This document shows, piece after piece, positions 52,441 to 60,572 of a stretch of DNA of 64,000 nt. The translations under genes and the position numbers were made by a program. The notes under the pieces were generated by a model, which had not been told where the DNA came from, made no database searches, and saw only the letters and a program-made list of their open reading frames with translations. The stretch is from Nocardioides_C sp963700955 (GTDB taxonomy: Bacteria > Actinomycetota > Actinomycetes > Propionibacteriales > Nocardioidaceae). The first letter of the stretch is position 1, and every line of letters begins with the position of its first letter. The stretch covers positions 496,001 to 560,000 of the forward strand of contig CAVOZH010000012.1 of NCBI GenBank assembly GCA_963700955.1. Direction: 5' to 3'.

Positions 52441-53445
52441 TCAGCGCCGTTCCCCACCACCGGCAGCCGCCTCCGGGCTCGGGGCCTCGTCGGAACGGAT
52501 GTCGATGCGCCATCCGGTGAGCCGGGCGGCGAGCCGGGCGTTCTGCCCTTCCTTGCCGATCGCGAGCGAGAGCTGGAAGTCGGGTACGACGACCCTGGCC
52601 GACCGTGCCTCGCGGTCCACGATCTCCACGCTGGAGACCCGGGCCGGGGAGAGCGCATGGGCAACCATCGCGGCCGGGTCCTCGGCCCAGTCGACGATGT
52701 CGATCTTCTCGCCGTGCAGCTCGTGCATGACGTTGCGCACCCGCTGGCCCATGGGGCCGATGCACGCGCCCTTGGCGTTGACACCGGAGACCGTCGAGCG
52801 CACGGCGATCTTGGTCCGGTGACCTGCCTCGCGGGCGATGGCGCAGATCTCGACCGTGCCGTCGGCGATCTCCGGGACCTCGAGGGCGAAGAGCTTCTTC
52901 ACGAGGTTGGGGTGGGAGCGCGAGAGCGTGACCTGCGGGCCGCGGAGCCCCTTGCGGACGCTCACCACCAGGCACTTGATGCGAGTGCCGTGGTCGTAGC
53001 GCTCCCCCGGGACACGCTCGACCTGCGGGAGGTGCGCCTCGAGCCGGCCGAGGTCGACCAGCACGTCCTGCGGGTCGCGGCCCTGCTGGATCACGCCCGA
53101 GATCACGTCGCCCTCCTTGCCGGAGAACTCGCCGAACTTGGCCTCGTCCTCGGCGTCGCGGAGGCGCTGCAGGATGATCTGCTTCGCGGTGGTGGCCGCG
53201 ATCCGGCCGAAGCCGGCGGGCGTGTCGTCGTACTCCCCGACGACGTTGCCCTCCTCGTCGGTCTCGGCAGCGAGGACGGTGACGTGCCCGCTCTTGCGGT
53301 CGAGCTCGACCCGCGCCTTGGGCTGGGCGCCGGGCGTCTTGTGGTAGGCGATGAGCAGGGCCTGCTCGATGGCCTCCACGAGGACTTCGAAGGAGATCTC
53401 CTTCTCGCGCTCGAGCGAGCGCAGAACCATCATGTCGATGTCCAT
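52441..53445 (-). CDS. nusA: transcription termination/antitermination factor NusA
   Basis: A 334-residue NusA with an N-terminal polymerase-binding domain (MVLRSLEREKEISFEVLVEAIEQAL), S1 domain, and two KH domains (GACIGPMGQRVRNVMHELHGEKIDIV and QLSLAIGKEGQNARLAARLTGWRIDI). It lacks the acidic repeats of proteobacterial NusA, as usual here. It modulates pausing, termination and rRNA antitermination. It is 3 nt from the end of rimP, and likely in one operon. Confidence 0.97.
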   Translation of the reverse strand: MDIDMMVLRSLEREKEISFEVLVEAIEQALLIAYHKTPGAQPKARVELDRKSGHVTVLAAETDEEGNVVGEYDDTPAGFGRIAATTAKQIILQRLRDAEDEAKFGEFSGKEGDVISGVIQQGRDPQDVLVDLGRLEAHLPQVERVPGERYDHGTRIKCLVVSVRKGLRGPQVTLSRSHPNLVKKLFALEVPEIADGTVEICAIAREAGHRTKIAVRSTVSGVNAKGACIGPMGQRVRNVMHELHGEKIDIVDWAEDPAAMVAHALSPARVSSVEIVDREARSARVVVPDFQLSLAIGKEGQNARLAARLTGWRIDIRSDEAPSPEAAAGGGERR

Positions 53446-53448
53446 GGC

Positions 53449-53919
53449 TCAGCTCTCCTTCCGGTTGAACTCGATCTGGATGCGTGCCTTGGCGACGTCG
53501 TCGTAGGCGAGCACTCGTTCGGTGCCGTCGACGTCGAGGGTCGCGCTCTGCTCGTCGCTGCCTCGGATACGTCCGGTCACGGTGCCGCCGTCGCGGGTGG
53601 TGACCTTCACGAGACGCGACTCGTTGCGCCGCCAGTGACGGGGCAGGGTGAGGGGGCGGTCGGTGCCGGGTGAGGTCACCTCGAGGGTGTACGGCTGCTC
53701 GCCCATGACGTCGGACTCGTCGAGCAGGCGGGAGACCTCTTTGGTCGCGTCGGCGATGTCGTCCATCGTCACGCCGCCGTCCTTGTCGACGGCGACACGC
53801 AGGAGCCGACGGCGGCCGGCCGGGGTGACGTCGATCCCCTCGACGTCGAGGCCGGTCGCGGCAAGGGGGGCGGTGAGTACCTCTGCAAGTCGGTCCCGGG
53901 TCGTCTGATCGGTGCTCAC
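53449..53919 (-). CDS. rimP: ribosome maturation factor RimP
   Basis: A ~156-residue RimP. Blocks LRVAVDKDGGVTMDDIADATKEVSRLLD, YTLEVTSPGTDRPL and the C-terminal SH3-like VLAYDDVAKARIQIEFNR are present. It assists 30S maturation. The frame starts at ATG 53925, but AGGAGG abuts that ATG; the GTG two codons on (53919) has the proper 6-nt spacing and is preferred. Confidence 0.93.
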   Translation of the reverse strand: MSTDQTTRDRLAEVLTAPLAATGLDVEGIDVTPAGRRRLLRVAVDKDGGVTMDDIADATKEVSRLLDESDVMGEQPYTLEVTSPGTDRPLTLPRHWRRNESRLVKVTTRDGGTVTGRIRGSDEQSATLDVDGTERVLAYDDVAKARIQIEFNRKES

Positions 53920-54062
53920 GGGCATCCTCCTCGCTTTGCTGTTGTCGGTCCCACGCAGACGACGACCCCGTCGCGGGGATCCGCGCCGCCTGTGGCTGCA
54001 ACCTTAGCGGACCGGTGGCACTGCGGTTGCTAGCCTCGTCCCACCATCGACCTGGGGAGACC

Positions 54063-54650
54063 ATGAGAGCGATCGCCGCCGGTTGCCTGGCCCTCGGCCT
54101 CCTGCTGTCCGCCTGCAGCGGATCCACCGAGCCGGAGCAGGCTGCCGGTCCTGCCAGCCGCTCCCCCGAGGCGTCGTCGACGCCGGGCGGGGCGGTCTCC
54201 GGCAGTCCCGTCGGCTCGGCGACTCCGCCGACGGCGACGGTGCCCGAGCCACCCCGCGCCGCCGACGACCGTCGAGGGCGCACCGCCTTCGCCGAGTACG
54301 TCCTGCAGGCCTGGATCTACGCCCTCAACACGAACGACCCGGCGCCGCTTCTCGAGGTGAGCGGACCCAAGCCGTGCACCGGCTGCGCGCAGCTGGCCCG
54401 CGAGCTGAAGAGCCGCGAGAAGCAGGGTTGGTACGTCGCGCTGCAGGGCGTGCGCGTCTCCTCGACGGAGGTGACCACGTCGGCACGCACCGCCCGTGTG
54501 GTGATGGCGGTTCAGATCCCTGAGAGCGCCAGCTACAACGAGGACGGGACGTTCCGGAGCACCAACCCGGCTCACCCGCGCAGCCGCTTCGCGGTCGAGA
54601 TGACCCGCAAAGGCAGCGGTTTCCGCCTCGAGTCGTTCAGCCTCTACTGA
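54063..54650 (+). CDS. predicted lipoprotein (DUF6318-like)
   Basis: A 195-residue secreted lipoprotein. The signal peptide ends in the lipobox LLSACSGS (Cys at ~18). A Ser/Pro/Thr-rich linker (~20-60) leads to a conserved C-terminal domain with AEYVLQAWIYALNTNDPAPLL and a CTGC pair, resembling DUF6318. The function is not known. ATG with GGGGAG 4 nt upstream. It diverges from rimP and heads a run of three small genes. Confidence 0.72.
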   Translation: MRAIAAGCLALGLLLSACSGSTEPEQAAGPASRSPEASSTPGGAVSGSPVGSATPPTATVPEPPRAADDRRGRTAFAEYVLQAWIYALNTNDPAPLLEVSGPKPCTGCAQLARELKSREKQGWYVALQGVRVSSTEVTTSARTARVVMAVQIPESASYNEDGTFRSTNPAHPRSRFAVEMTRKGSGFRLESFSLY

Positions 54651-54684
54651 GCGGATCCGACAGTCGGCGCTAGAGTCGGCTCCC

Positions 54685-55299
54685 GTGCCGCCCACCTCCC
54701 CTGCCGATCCCGGCGACCAGTCCTGGACAGCGTCCGGCGCCCTGACCCGGGCCCGGCTGAGCCGTCGCGCCGCCCTCGGTGCCATCGCGGCCTTGGTGGG
54801 TGGAGCGGTCGCCGGGTGCACCCCTGAGCGTCAGACGCAGCAGGCGCCCCGGCCCCGACCCCTGGAGCCGGAGGTCGACCCCGACGTCGGGGTCGCCGCC
54901 GAGGCGCTGGCCGACCAGGAGGAGATGGTCGGGCTCGTCAGTGCCACGCAGAAGCGCCACAGGAGGCTCGCCGAGGTTCTCGCCCCGGTGCTCGCGACGC
55001 ACCAGGCCCACGCCGCGATGCTCGTCAAGGCAGTCCCGGACAAGGGCAGGAAGCGCCCCTCGCCGTCGCCGTCCCCGAGCGGGTCCGCCGTCCGTCGTAC
55101 CCCCGTCCCGCGTGACGAGGCACAGGCGCTCGAGCAGGTGGCGACCCGGGAGCAGGAGCTGCGCACGGCGACCAAGCAGCACGCGTTCAAGGCCGAGAGC
55201 GGCGCGTTCGCGCGAGTACTCGGCAGCATGGCTGCTGCGGCGGAGCAGCAGGCGGTGCTGCTTCACGCCTCGGCTGCTGCGAGAAGGAGCTCGTCGTGA
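54685..55299 (+). CDS. Tat-exported lipoprotein of unknown function
   Basis: A 204-residue protein. The N terminus has a twin-arginine motif (LSRRAALG), a hydrophobic stretch and a lipobox-type VAGC, so it is probably a Tat-exported lipoprotein. The rest is helical and Ala-rich (ALADQEEMVGLVSATQKRHRRLAEVL ... EQVATREQELRTATKQHAFKAESG) with a Ser/Pro-rich insert. I do not recognise the family. GTG start. Its stop overlaps the next gene by 4 nt, so the two are coupled. Confidence 0.65.
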   Translation: MPPTSPADPGDQSWTASGALTRARLSRRAALGAIAALVGGAVAGCTPERQTQQAPRPRPLEPEVDPDVGVAAEALADQEEMVGLVSATQKRHRRLAEVLAPVLATHQAHAAMLVKAVPDKGRKRPSPSPSPSGSAVRRTPVPRDEAQALEQVATREQELRTATKQHAFKAESGAFARVLGSMAAAAEQQAVLLHASAAARRSSS

Positions 55300-55721
55300 A
55301 GCCGGTCGAGGCACTTCAGCGCACGCTCGCGGGCGAGCATGCGGCGGTCTACGTCTACGGCGTGGTCGGCGCCCGGGTCTCGGCCTCGGAGCAGCCTGAC
55401 CTTTGGCAGCGGGCCCGCTACGCGTACACCTTGCACCGCGACCGGCGCGACCACCTGCTGGCGATGGTCAAGGCTGCGGGCGCCGAGCCGGTTGCCGCCG
55501 CGGTGAGCTACGCGCTCCCGAACGAGGCCCGCACCCCGGCACAGCTCGAGGGTGTGGCGCTGGAGACCGAGCAGCGGTGCGCGGCGGTCTACGCCGACAT
55601 GGTCGGCAGCACCTCGGGGGCCAACCGGCAGTGGGCGCTCGAGGCGCTCGAGGACGCGGCGGTGCGACTCCTCGGCTTCGGCGGCAGGGCCGAGCCGTTC
55701 CCAGGCGTGGGAGAGCTCTGA
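55296..55721 (+). CDS. ferritin-like protein (DUF4439 type)
   Basis: A 141-residue helical protein with the start ALQRTLAGEHAAVYVYGVVGA and RDHLLAMVKAAGAEPVAA, consistent with the ferritin-like DUF4439 domain. Candidate metal ligands are Glu14 and His15 (GEHAA) and later E/H residues; whether it binds iron is not proved. GTGA overlap with the Tat lipoprotein gene suggests a functional pair. It converges on the HAD gene 17 nt away. Confidence 0.75.
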   Translation: MKPVEALQRTLAGEHAAVYVYGVVGARVSASEQPDLWQRARYAYTLHRDRRDHLLAMVKAAGAEPVAAAVSYALPNEARTPAQLEGVALETEQRCAAVYADMVGSTSGANRQWALEALEDAAVRLLGFGGRAEPFPGVGEL

Positions 55722-55737
55722 GCCCCGGCTCCTGAGG

Positions 55738-56454
55738 TCAGCGCCAGGCGGAGACGATGTCGTGCACCTCGCGCAGCCGGTGCGCAACGGCGTCCGGCTC
55801 CCCGACGGTGTGGCCGATCTGCCCCTCCGGGATCTCGCTGTGCGGCACCAGGATCGTCCGCATGCCTACGTTCGAAGCGCCCCAGATGTCGTCGAAGAGC
55901 CGGTCACCCACGAAGACGCAGGCGCGCGGGTCCTCGACTCCGACCGCCGCCGCGGCGGCCCGGAAGGCCTCCGGGGACGGCTTGGTCCAGGGCACCTCGC
56001 TCGTGTAGACCGCGCCGTGGATCAGGTCGAGCACGCCGTCCCGCCGGAAGAAGTCCTCGTGCCAGACCCGCGGCCAGATCGTGTTGGAGAGCACGCCCAC
56101 GCGCAGTCCGTCGGCGTGCAGGCGCTCGAACAGCGGGGGCACGTCGGGGTCTGTTGCGGTGTGCGGCTCCCAGAACTCGCGGTACGACGACAACAGGTCC
56201 TCGTCGTGGGACAGGCCGGCGTGGGCGAAGAGGTCGGCGATCGTCGCGCTCGTCTGCTCGTCGCGTGCCCGCCCCCAGACCGCGTCAGCGGCCGCCAGCA
56301 GCAGGTCGGGGGCGGTGTGGTCGCCGTCGACGGCCGCCTGCGCCAGCGCCTCTGCCTCGGCGCGGAAGTCGATGGTGTGCCACGGCGTGAGCGTGCCGCC
56401 CCAGTCGAAGATCACCGCCTCGACGGGCGGCACAGCATCGAGCGCGTCAGCCAC
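55738..56454 (-). CDS. HAD-superfamily hydrolase
   Basis: A 238-residue HAD protein of subfamily IA type. The nucleophile motif is FDWGGTLT: the first Asp is present, but the second (usual general acid/base Asp) is Gly. Motif II is LSNTIWP, motif III WTKPSPEAF and motif IV GDRLFDDIWGA. Phosphatase activity is therefore uncertain; phosphonatases and dehalogenases also vary this position. The GTG at 56454 overlaps the end of proS by 8 nt. Confidence 0.82.
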   Translation of the reverse strand: MADALDAVPPVEAVIFDWGGTLTPWHTIDFRAEAEALAQAAVDGDHTAPDLLLAAADAVWGRARDEQTSATIADLFAHAGLSHDEDLLSSYREFWEPHTATDPDVPPLFERLHADGLRVGVLSNTIWPRVWHEDFFRRDGVLDLIHGAVYTSEVPWTKPSPEAFRAAAAAVGVEDPRACVFVGDRLFDDIWGASNVGMRTILVPHSEIPEGQIGHTVGEPDAVAHRLREVHDIVSAWR

Positions 56455-58210
56455 GGACGACCCCCACGACATGCGCGACGACGTCGTCGACGGCAACCTC
56501 CTCGCGGTCGCCGGTGGCGCGGTCCTTCACCTCGATCACCCCGTCGGCGAGGCCCTTGCCCACCACGACGATCGTGGGCACGCCGATCAGCTCGGCGTCC
56601 TTGAACTTCACACCGGGCGAGACCTTCGGGCGGTCGTCGTACAGCACCGTGAGCCCCTGCGTCTCGAGGTCCCCCGCGAGCTTGGCCGCGGCGTCGAACA
56701 CGGCAGCGTCCTTGCCGGTGGCGACGAGGTGTACGTCGGCCGGCGCGACCTCGCGGGGCCAGACCAGGCCGAGCTCGTCGTGGGTGTTCTCCGCGATGGC
56801 CGCGACCGCGCGCGAGACCCCGATGCCGTAGGAGCCCATGGTGACCGTAACGAGCTTGCCGTTCTCGTCGAGCACCTTGAGGTCGAGCGCCTCGGCGTAC
56901 TTCCGGCCGAGCTGGAAGATGTGGCCCATCTCGATGCCCCGGGCCGTCTCGAGCGTCCCGTCACAGTTGGGGCACGGGTCGCCGTCTCGCACGTCGGCGG
57001 CCTCGATCGTGCCGTCGGGCGTGAAGTCGCGGCCGGCGACGAGGTCGATGACGTGCTGCCCCGCGACGTTCGCGCCGGTGACCCAGCGAGTGCCCTCGAC
57101 GACCCGGGGGTCGACGACGTAGCGGATCTTGGACTCGTTGCTCTCGCCGAGGACACCAGGGCCGATGTACCCCTTGACCAGGGTGGGGTGCTTGGCGAAC
57201 TCGGCCTCGTCGAAGGGCTCGACCTCGGTCGGCTCGAGCTGGCCCTCGAGGCGCTTGGCGTCGACCTCACGGTCACCGGGGATGCCGATGGCCAGGGGCT
57301 CGCGGGTGCCGTCCGGGTGCTTGAGCACGACGAGGACGTTCTTGAGCGTGTCCCCGGCCCGCCAGGGACGGTCGTCACGGGGGAAGCGCTCGTTGAGGTG
57401 GTCCACGAGGGTCTCGATCGTGGGCGTGTCGGGCGTGTCCTCCGCGTGTGCGGCCGGCACCCCGTCCCACGGCCGGGGCGCAGGTGCCGGGACCTCGACC
57501 GCCTCGACGTTCGCCGCGTAGTCGCAGGAGGTGCAACGGACGTAGGTGTCCTCGCCGACGTCTGCCTTGGCGAGGAACTCCTCCGACTTGGAGCCGCCCA
57601 TCGCTCCGGAGGTCGCCTTGACGACGACGTACTCGAAGCCGAGCCGGTCGAAGGTCTTGACGTACGCCTCACGGTGCGCGGCGTAGGACCGCTCGAGGCC
57701 CTCGTCGGTGGTGTCGAAGGAGTAGGAGTCCTTCATCACGAACTCGCGGCCGCGCAGCAGACCGGCGCGGGGGCGCGCCTCGTCGCGGTACTTCGTCTGG
57801 ATCTGGTAGAGCCAGACCGGAAGGTCCTTGTAGGAGGAGTACAGGTCCTTGACCACGAGCGTGAACAGCTCCTCGTGAGTGGGCCCGAGGAGGTAGTCGG
57901 CGTCCTTGCGGTCCTTGAGCCGGAAGATGCCGTCGCCGTACTCCGTCCAGCGGTTCGTGGCCTCATAGGGCTCGCGCGGGAGGAGCGCGGGGAACTGCAG
58001 CTCCTGTGCGCCGATCGCGTTCATCTCCTCGCGGACGATGCCCTCGATGTTGCGCAGCACGCGGAGACCGAGCGGCAGCCAGGAGTAGATCCCCGGAGCT
58101 GCCCGCCGGATGTAGCCCGCCCGGACGAGGAGCCGGTGGCTCGGGACCTCGGCGTCCGCGGGGTCCTCCCGGAGGGTGCGCACGAACAGGGTCGACATCC
58201 GCATGATCAT
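56447..58210 (-). CDS. proS: prolyl-tRNA synthetase (bacterial type)
   Basis: A 587-residue class II synthetase. Motif 2 is YRDEARPRAGLLRGREFVMKD, motif 3 is GSYGIGVSR, and an INS editing domain lies between (~225-410). CTSC and CPNC pairs are near its ends. It charges tRNA-Pro and edits Ala-tRNA-Pro. Start ATG 58210 (MIMRMSTLFVR); a second ATG at 58204 is possible. It is divergent from an anti-sigma-type gene. Confidence 0.97.
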   Translation of the reverse strand: MIMRMSTLFVRTLREDPADAEVPSHRLLVRAGYIRRAAPGIYSWLPLGLRVLRNIEGIVREEMNAIGAQELQFPALLPREPYEATNRWTEYGDGIFRLKDRKDADYLLGPTHEELFTLVVKDLYSSYKDLPVWLYQIQTKYRDEARPRAGLLRGREFVMKDSYSFDTTDEGLERSYAAHREAYVKTFDRLGFEYVVVKATSGAMGGSKSEEFLAKADVGEDTYVRCTSCDYAANVEAVEVPAPAPRPWDGVPAAHAEDTPDTPTIETLVDHLNERFPRDDRPWRAGDTLKNVLVVLKHPDGTREPLAIGIPGDREVDAKRLEGQLEPTEVEPFDEAEFAKHPTLVKGYIGPGVLGESNESKIRYVVDPRVVEGTRWVTGANVAGQHVIDLVAGRDFTPDGTIEAADVRDGDPCPNCDGTLETARGIEMGHIFQLGRKYAEALDLKVLDENGKLVTVTMGSYGIGVSRAVAAIAENTHDELGLVWPREVAPADVHLVATGKDAAVFDAAAKLAGDLETQGLTVLYDDRPKVSPGVKFKDAELIGVPTIVVVGKGLADGVIEVKDRATGDREEVAVDDVVAHVVGVVRG

Positions 58211-58319
58211 GCGCGCAAGGCTACCCACCGGCTCGGAGGCAACGCACACCGATTGACTCCGTCGCTCCGCTGGGGGATATGCCCTGCTATGTCTGGCCCG
58301 CATTTGGCATGATGTCCCC

Positions 58320-59318
58320 GTGCAGGAGGAGCAGCTGACCGATCCAGACACCGTGCAGCGCGTTCGCTACCCAGCCAACCCGGCAAGCGTGCGCGATGCT
58401 CGACGGTTCGTCGCGAGCAGCCTGGCGGCCCTGGGCCACCCGGCCCTCGTCGACGACGCGACGCTGTGTGTCAGCGAGCTCGCAGGCAACGCGGCCCTGC
58501 ACAGCGAGTGCACCTACATCGAGGTCTCGGTCGAGCCGGTCGGCGAGGGGGTACGCCTCGTCATCGAGGACGACGGCCCCGTGTCGATGACGTCGGTGGC
58601 GCCGCGCACGACACTGCCCGGCCTCGACGACTCGTTCGACGACGAGCTCGACGAGCTCGACCTGCTGGTCGCCGACCAGCCCGCCACAGGGCGCGGCCTG
58701 GCGATCGTGTCCGTCCTCGCCAGCGACTGGGGCGTCGAGGAGCTGTCCGAGGGCAAGCGCGTGTGGGCCGAGCTGACGCTTGCCCCGGCGACTGCTGCCC
58801 GTCGCACCGACGAGCGGGCAGCGACAGTGCGGCGCTCCGCTGCACTTCCCGCCGGCTGGGCCACGGTCCGGCTGGTCGGTTGCCCGGCCTCCCTCGTCCG
58901 CCGCCACGACCGGCACCTCGAGGACCTGGTCCGTGAGCTCAAGCTCATGCTCTACGCCACCGACAACACCACCAACGTGGAGACGGCGAGGCGTCTCCGG
59001 CCGGTCATCGACGCCTCGGAGTACGTCCGGTTGACGGTACGACGCGACGCCGACGCGGCACTGGCCCGAGGTGACTCGATCGTGGACGTCGACGTTGCCG
59101 TGCCGACTGAGTTCAGCCGCGACATCCGACTCGTCGACGACGCCCTCCGGGAGGCCGATGCGCTCTCGGCCGGGCGCAGGCTGCTGACCCTGCCCTCCAC
59201 CGCCGAGATACAGGCGCTGCGAGCCTGGATGTCGGCCCAGATCGTCGGTCAGGTCGAGCGAAGCGCAACCCCTGTCAGCTGGCAGAGCTGGCAGTCACAG
59301 CGCCCCGGACACGCCTGA
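58320..59318 (+). CDS. HATPase (anti-sigma/RsbW-like) protein with extra C-terminal domain
   Basis: A 332-residue protein. The HATPase_c domain (~20-155) has N-box SELAGNAAL (52-60), G1 EDDGP and ATP-lid GRGLAIV (124-130), with an acidic insert (LDDSFDDELDELDLL, 102-116). A further ~165 residues (~160-332) form a mainly helical domain that I do not recognise. Such proteins control sigma factors or sensors by partner-switching. GTG start. It ends 2 nt from the stop of the convergent GNAT gene. Confidence 0.82.
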   Translation: MQEEQLTDPDTVQRVRYPANPASVRDARRFVASSLAALGHPALVDDATLCVSELAGNAALHSECTYIEVSVEPVGEGVRLVIEDDGPVSMTSVAPRTTLPGLDDSFDDELDELDLLVADQPATGRGLAIVSVLASDWGVEELSEGKRVWAELTLAPATAARRTDERAATVRRSAALPAGWATVRLVGCPASLVRRHDRHLEDLVRELKLMLYATDNTTNVETARRLRPVIDASEYVRLTVRRDADAALARGDSIVDVDVAVPTEFSRDIRLVDDALREADALSAGRRLLTLPSTAEIQALRAWMSAQIVGQVERSATPVSWQSWQSQRPGHA

Positions 59319-59320
59319 CC

Positions 59321-60166
59321 TCAGAACATGATCGTGGAGAAGACCGCGGTCTGCTCGAACCCCGCGGCGGCGTAGGCACGCCGGGCGGGAGTGTTGTGGT
59401 CGTTGACGTACAGCGAGACGACCGGGGCGATGTCGCGAAGCGCGAAGTCGACCACCGCCGCCATGCCGGCGGTCGCGAGCCCCTCGCCGCGGCGGTCCGG
59501 GGCGACGTAGACCCCCTGCACCTGGCACGCGTACGGAGTGACCGCGGCGATCTCAGCCTTGAACAGCACGCGGCCGTCCTCGATCCTCGCGAAGGACCAA
59601 CCCTTGCTGATCAGCTGCGCGACGCGGGCACGGTACATGTCGGAGCCGCCACCGAGCTCGGGAGAGATCCCGACCTCCTCGGTGTACATCGCCACGCAGG
59701 CCGGGTAGAGCGTCTCCAGGTCGGCCGCTGTGGTGCGACGTACCTCCGGGTCGGGTGACACCCGTGGCGGGCCACTGATCTCCAGGTGCGGCTGGTTCCA
59801 CCGGAGCTCGCGCGCCGGTGACCAGTGCGGTGCCAGGTGCTCCCAGAGCCCCACGACCGCGTCGGCGGGTCCGACGATCGTCGAGCACCGGCGCCGCTGC
59901 CGGACACCGCGCGCGGCGAAGGCCGCGATCGCGTCGGGTGTTGCGTTCACCGGCACGAGGTTCGCGGCCGCGTGGCAGGCAGAGACGAGCTCACCGTCCT
60001 CGACGTACCCCCACATCTCGCCGCCCATCCAGCGGGGGTCGAGCTGGGTGATCCGGCTCCGGTAGTCGACGAACACGTTGACCACCGGGTCGCGTGCCAC
60101 GAGCTCCGACATCGCGGGGAGGTCGGAGGGGCCGAGGAGACGGAGTCCCTGCTGGGTCCGGAGCAC
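59321..60166 (-). CDS. GNAT acetyltransferase with N-terminal DUF4081-like domain
   Basis: A 281-residue protein. The N-terminal half (~1-140) looks like DUF4081 (DYRSRITQLDPRWMGGEMWGYVEDG), and the C-terminal half is a GNAT domain with PDRRGEGLATAGM and a YVNDHNTPARRAYAAAGF substrate block. The acceptor is unknown. GTG start. It is convergent with the HATPase gene and is followed on the same strand, upstream, by a small membrane gene. Confidence 0.85.
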   Translation of the reverse strand: MLRTQQGLRLLGPSDLPAMSELVARDPVVNVFVDYRSRITQLDPRWMGGEMWGYVEDGELVSACHAAANLVPVNATPDAIAAFAARGVRQRRRCSTIVGPADAVVGLWEHLAPHWSPARELRWNQPHLEISGPPRVSPDPEVRRTTAADLETLYPACVAMYTEEVGISPELGGGSDMYRARVAQLISKGWSFARIEDGRVLFKAEIAAVTPYACQVQGVYVAPDRRGEGLATAGMAAVVDFALRDIAPVVSLYVNDHNTPARRAYAAAGFEQTAVFSTIMF

Positions 60167-60219
60167 GTACCGGAGCCTACGTCACCAAGGCGGCGCCTCG
60201 TCGACGGTTCGGTCGAGCC

Positions 60220-60525
60220 TCAGCGATCGTCGGCGTCGCTGCCCGCTCGGTCGCGCAGCCAGGTCGCCGTCGGCCCGTCCGGCCTTCCCGGTGAGGATGC
60301 CGTGGGCGCTGGGGGCGCCGGCACGTCCGCGCTGTTCACGATCAAGCCGCCGCAGAGCAAGAGGCCTCCGAGGACGATCAGTCCCAGCGGGACCACGTCG
60401 GCGGCCATCCAGATCAGCAGGGTGCCCGCCAGCGTCAGGATCCCAAGGATGATGGCCAGCCCGGCGATCTTGTCCATGGCCCAGCGGACGAGGCGGTACA
60501 CGTAGTCGTCGGTCAGCTCGGGCAT
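60220..60525 (-). CDS. small membrane protein of unknown function
   Basis: A 101-residue protein. Two helices (IAGLAIILGILTLAGTLLIWMA and PLGLIVLGGLLLCGGLIVNSA) are followed by a Pro/Asp-rich tail. No family recognised. ATG with AGGAG close upstream. It lies between ispG and the GNAT gene. Confidence 0.65.
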   Translation of the reverse strand: MPELTDDYVYRLVRWAMDKIAGLAIILGILTLAGTLLIWMAADVVPLGLIVLGGLLLCGGLIVNSADVPAPPAPTASSPGRPDGPTATWLRDRAGSDADDR

Positions 60526-60572
60526 CGCGTCTCCTGTCGCCTGCAGCAGACGGCAGCCTAGAACACGACTGG

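Noticed and set aside
52058..54283. A ~740-codon minus-strand frame through ylxR, nusA and rimP
   Set aside because: Only its C-terminal ~98 codons correspond to a real protein (YlxR); the rest is an alternative frame of nusA and rimP.
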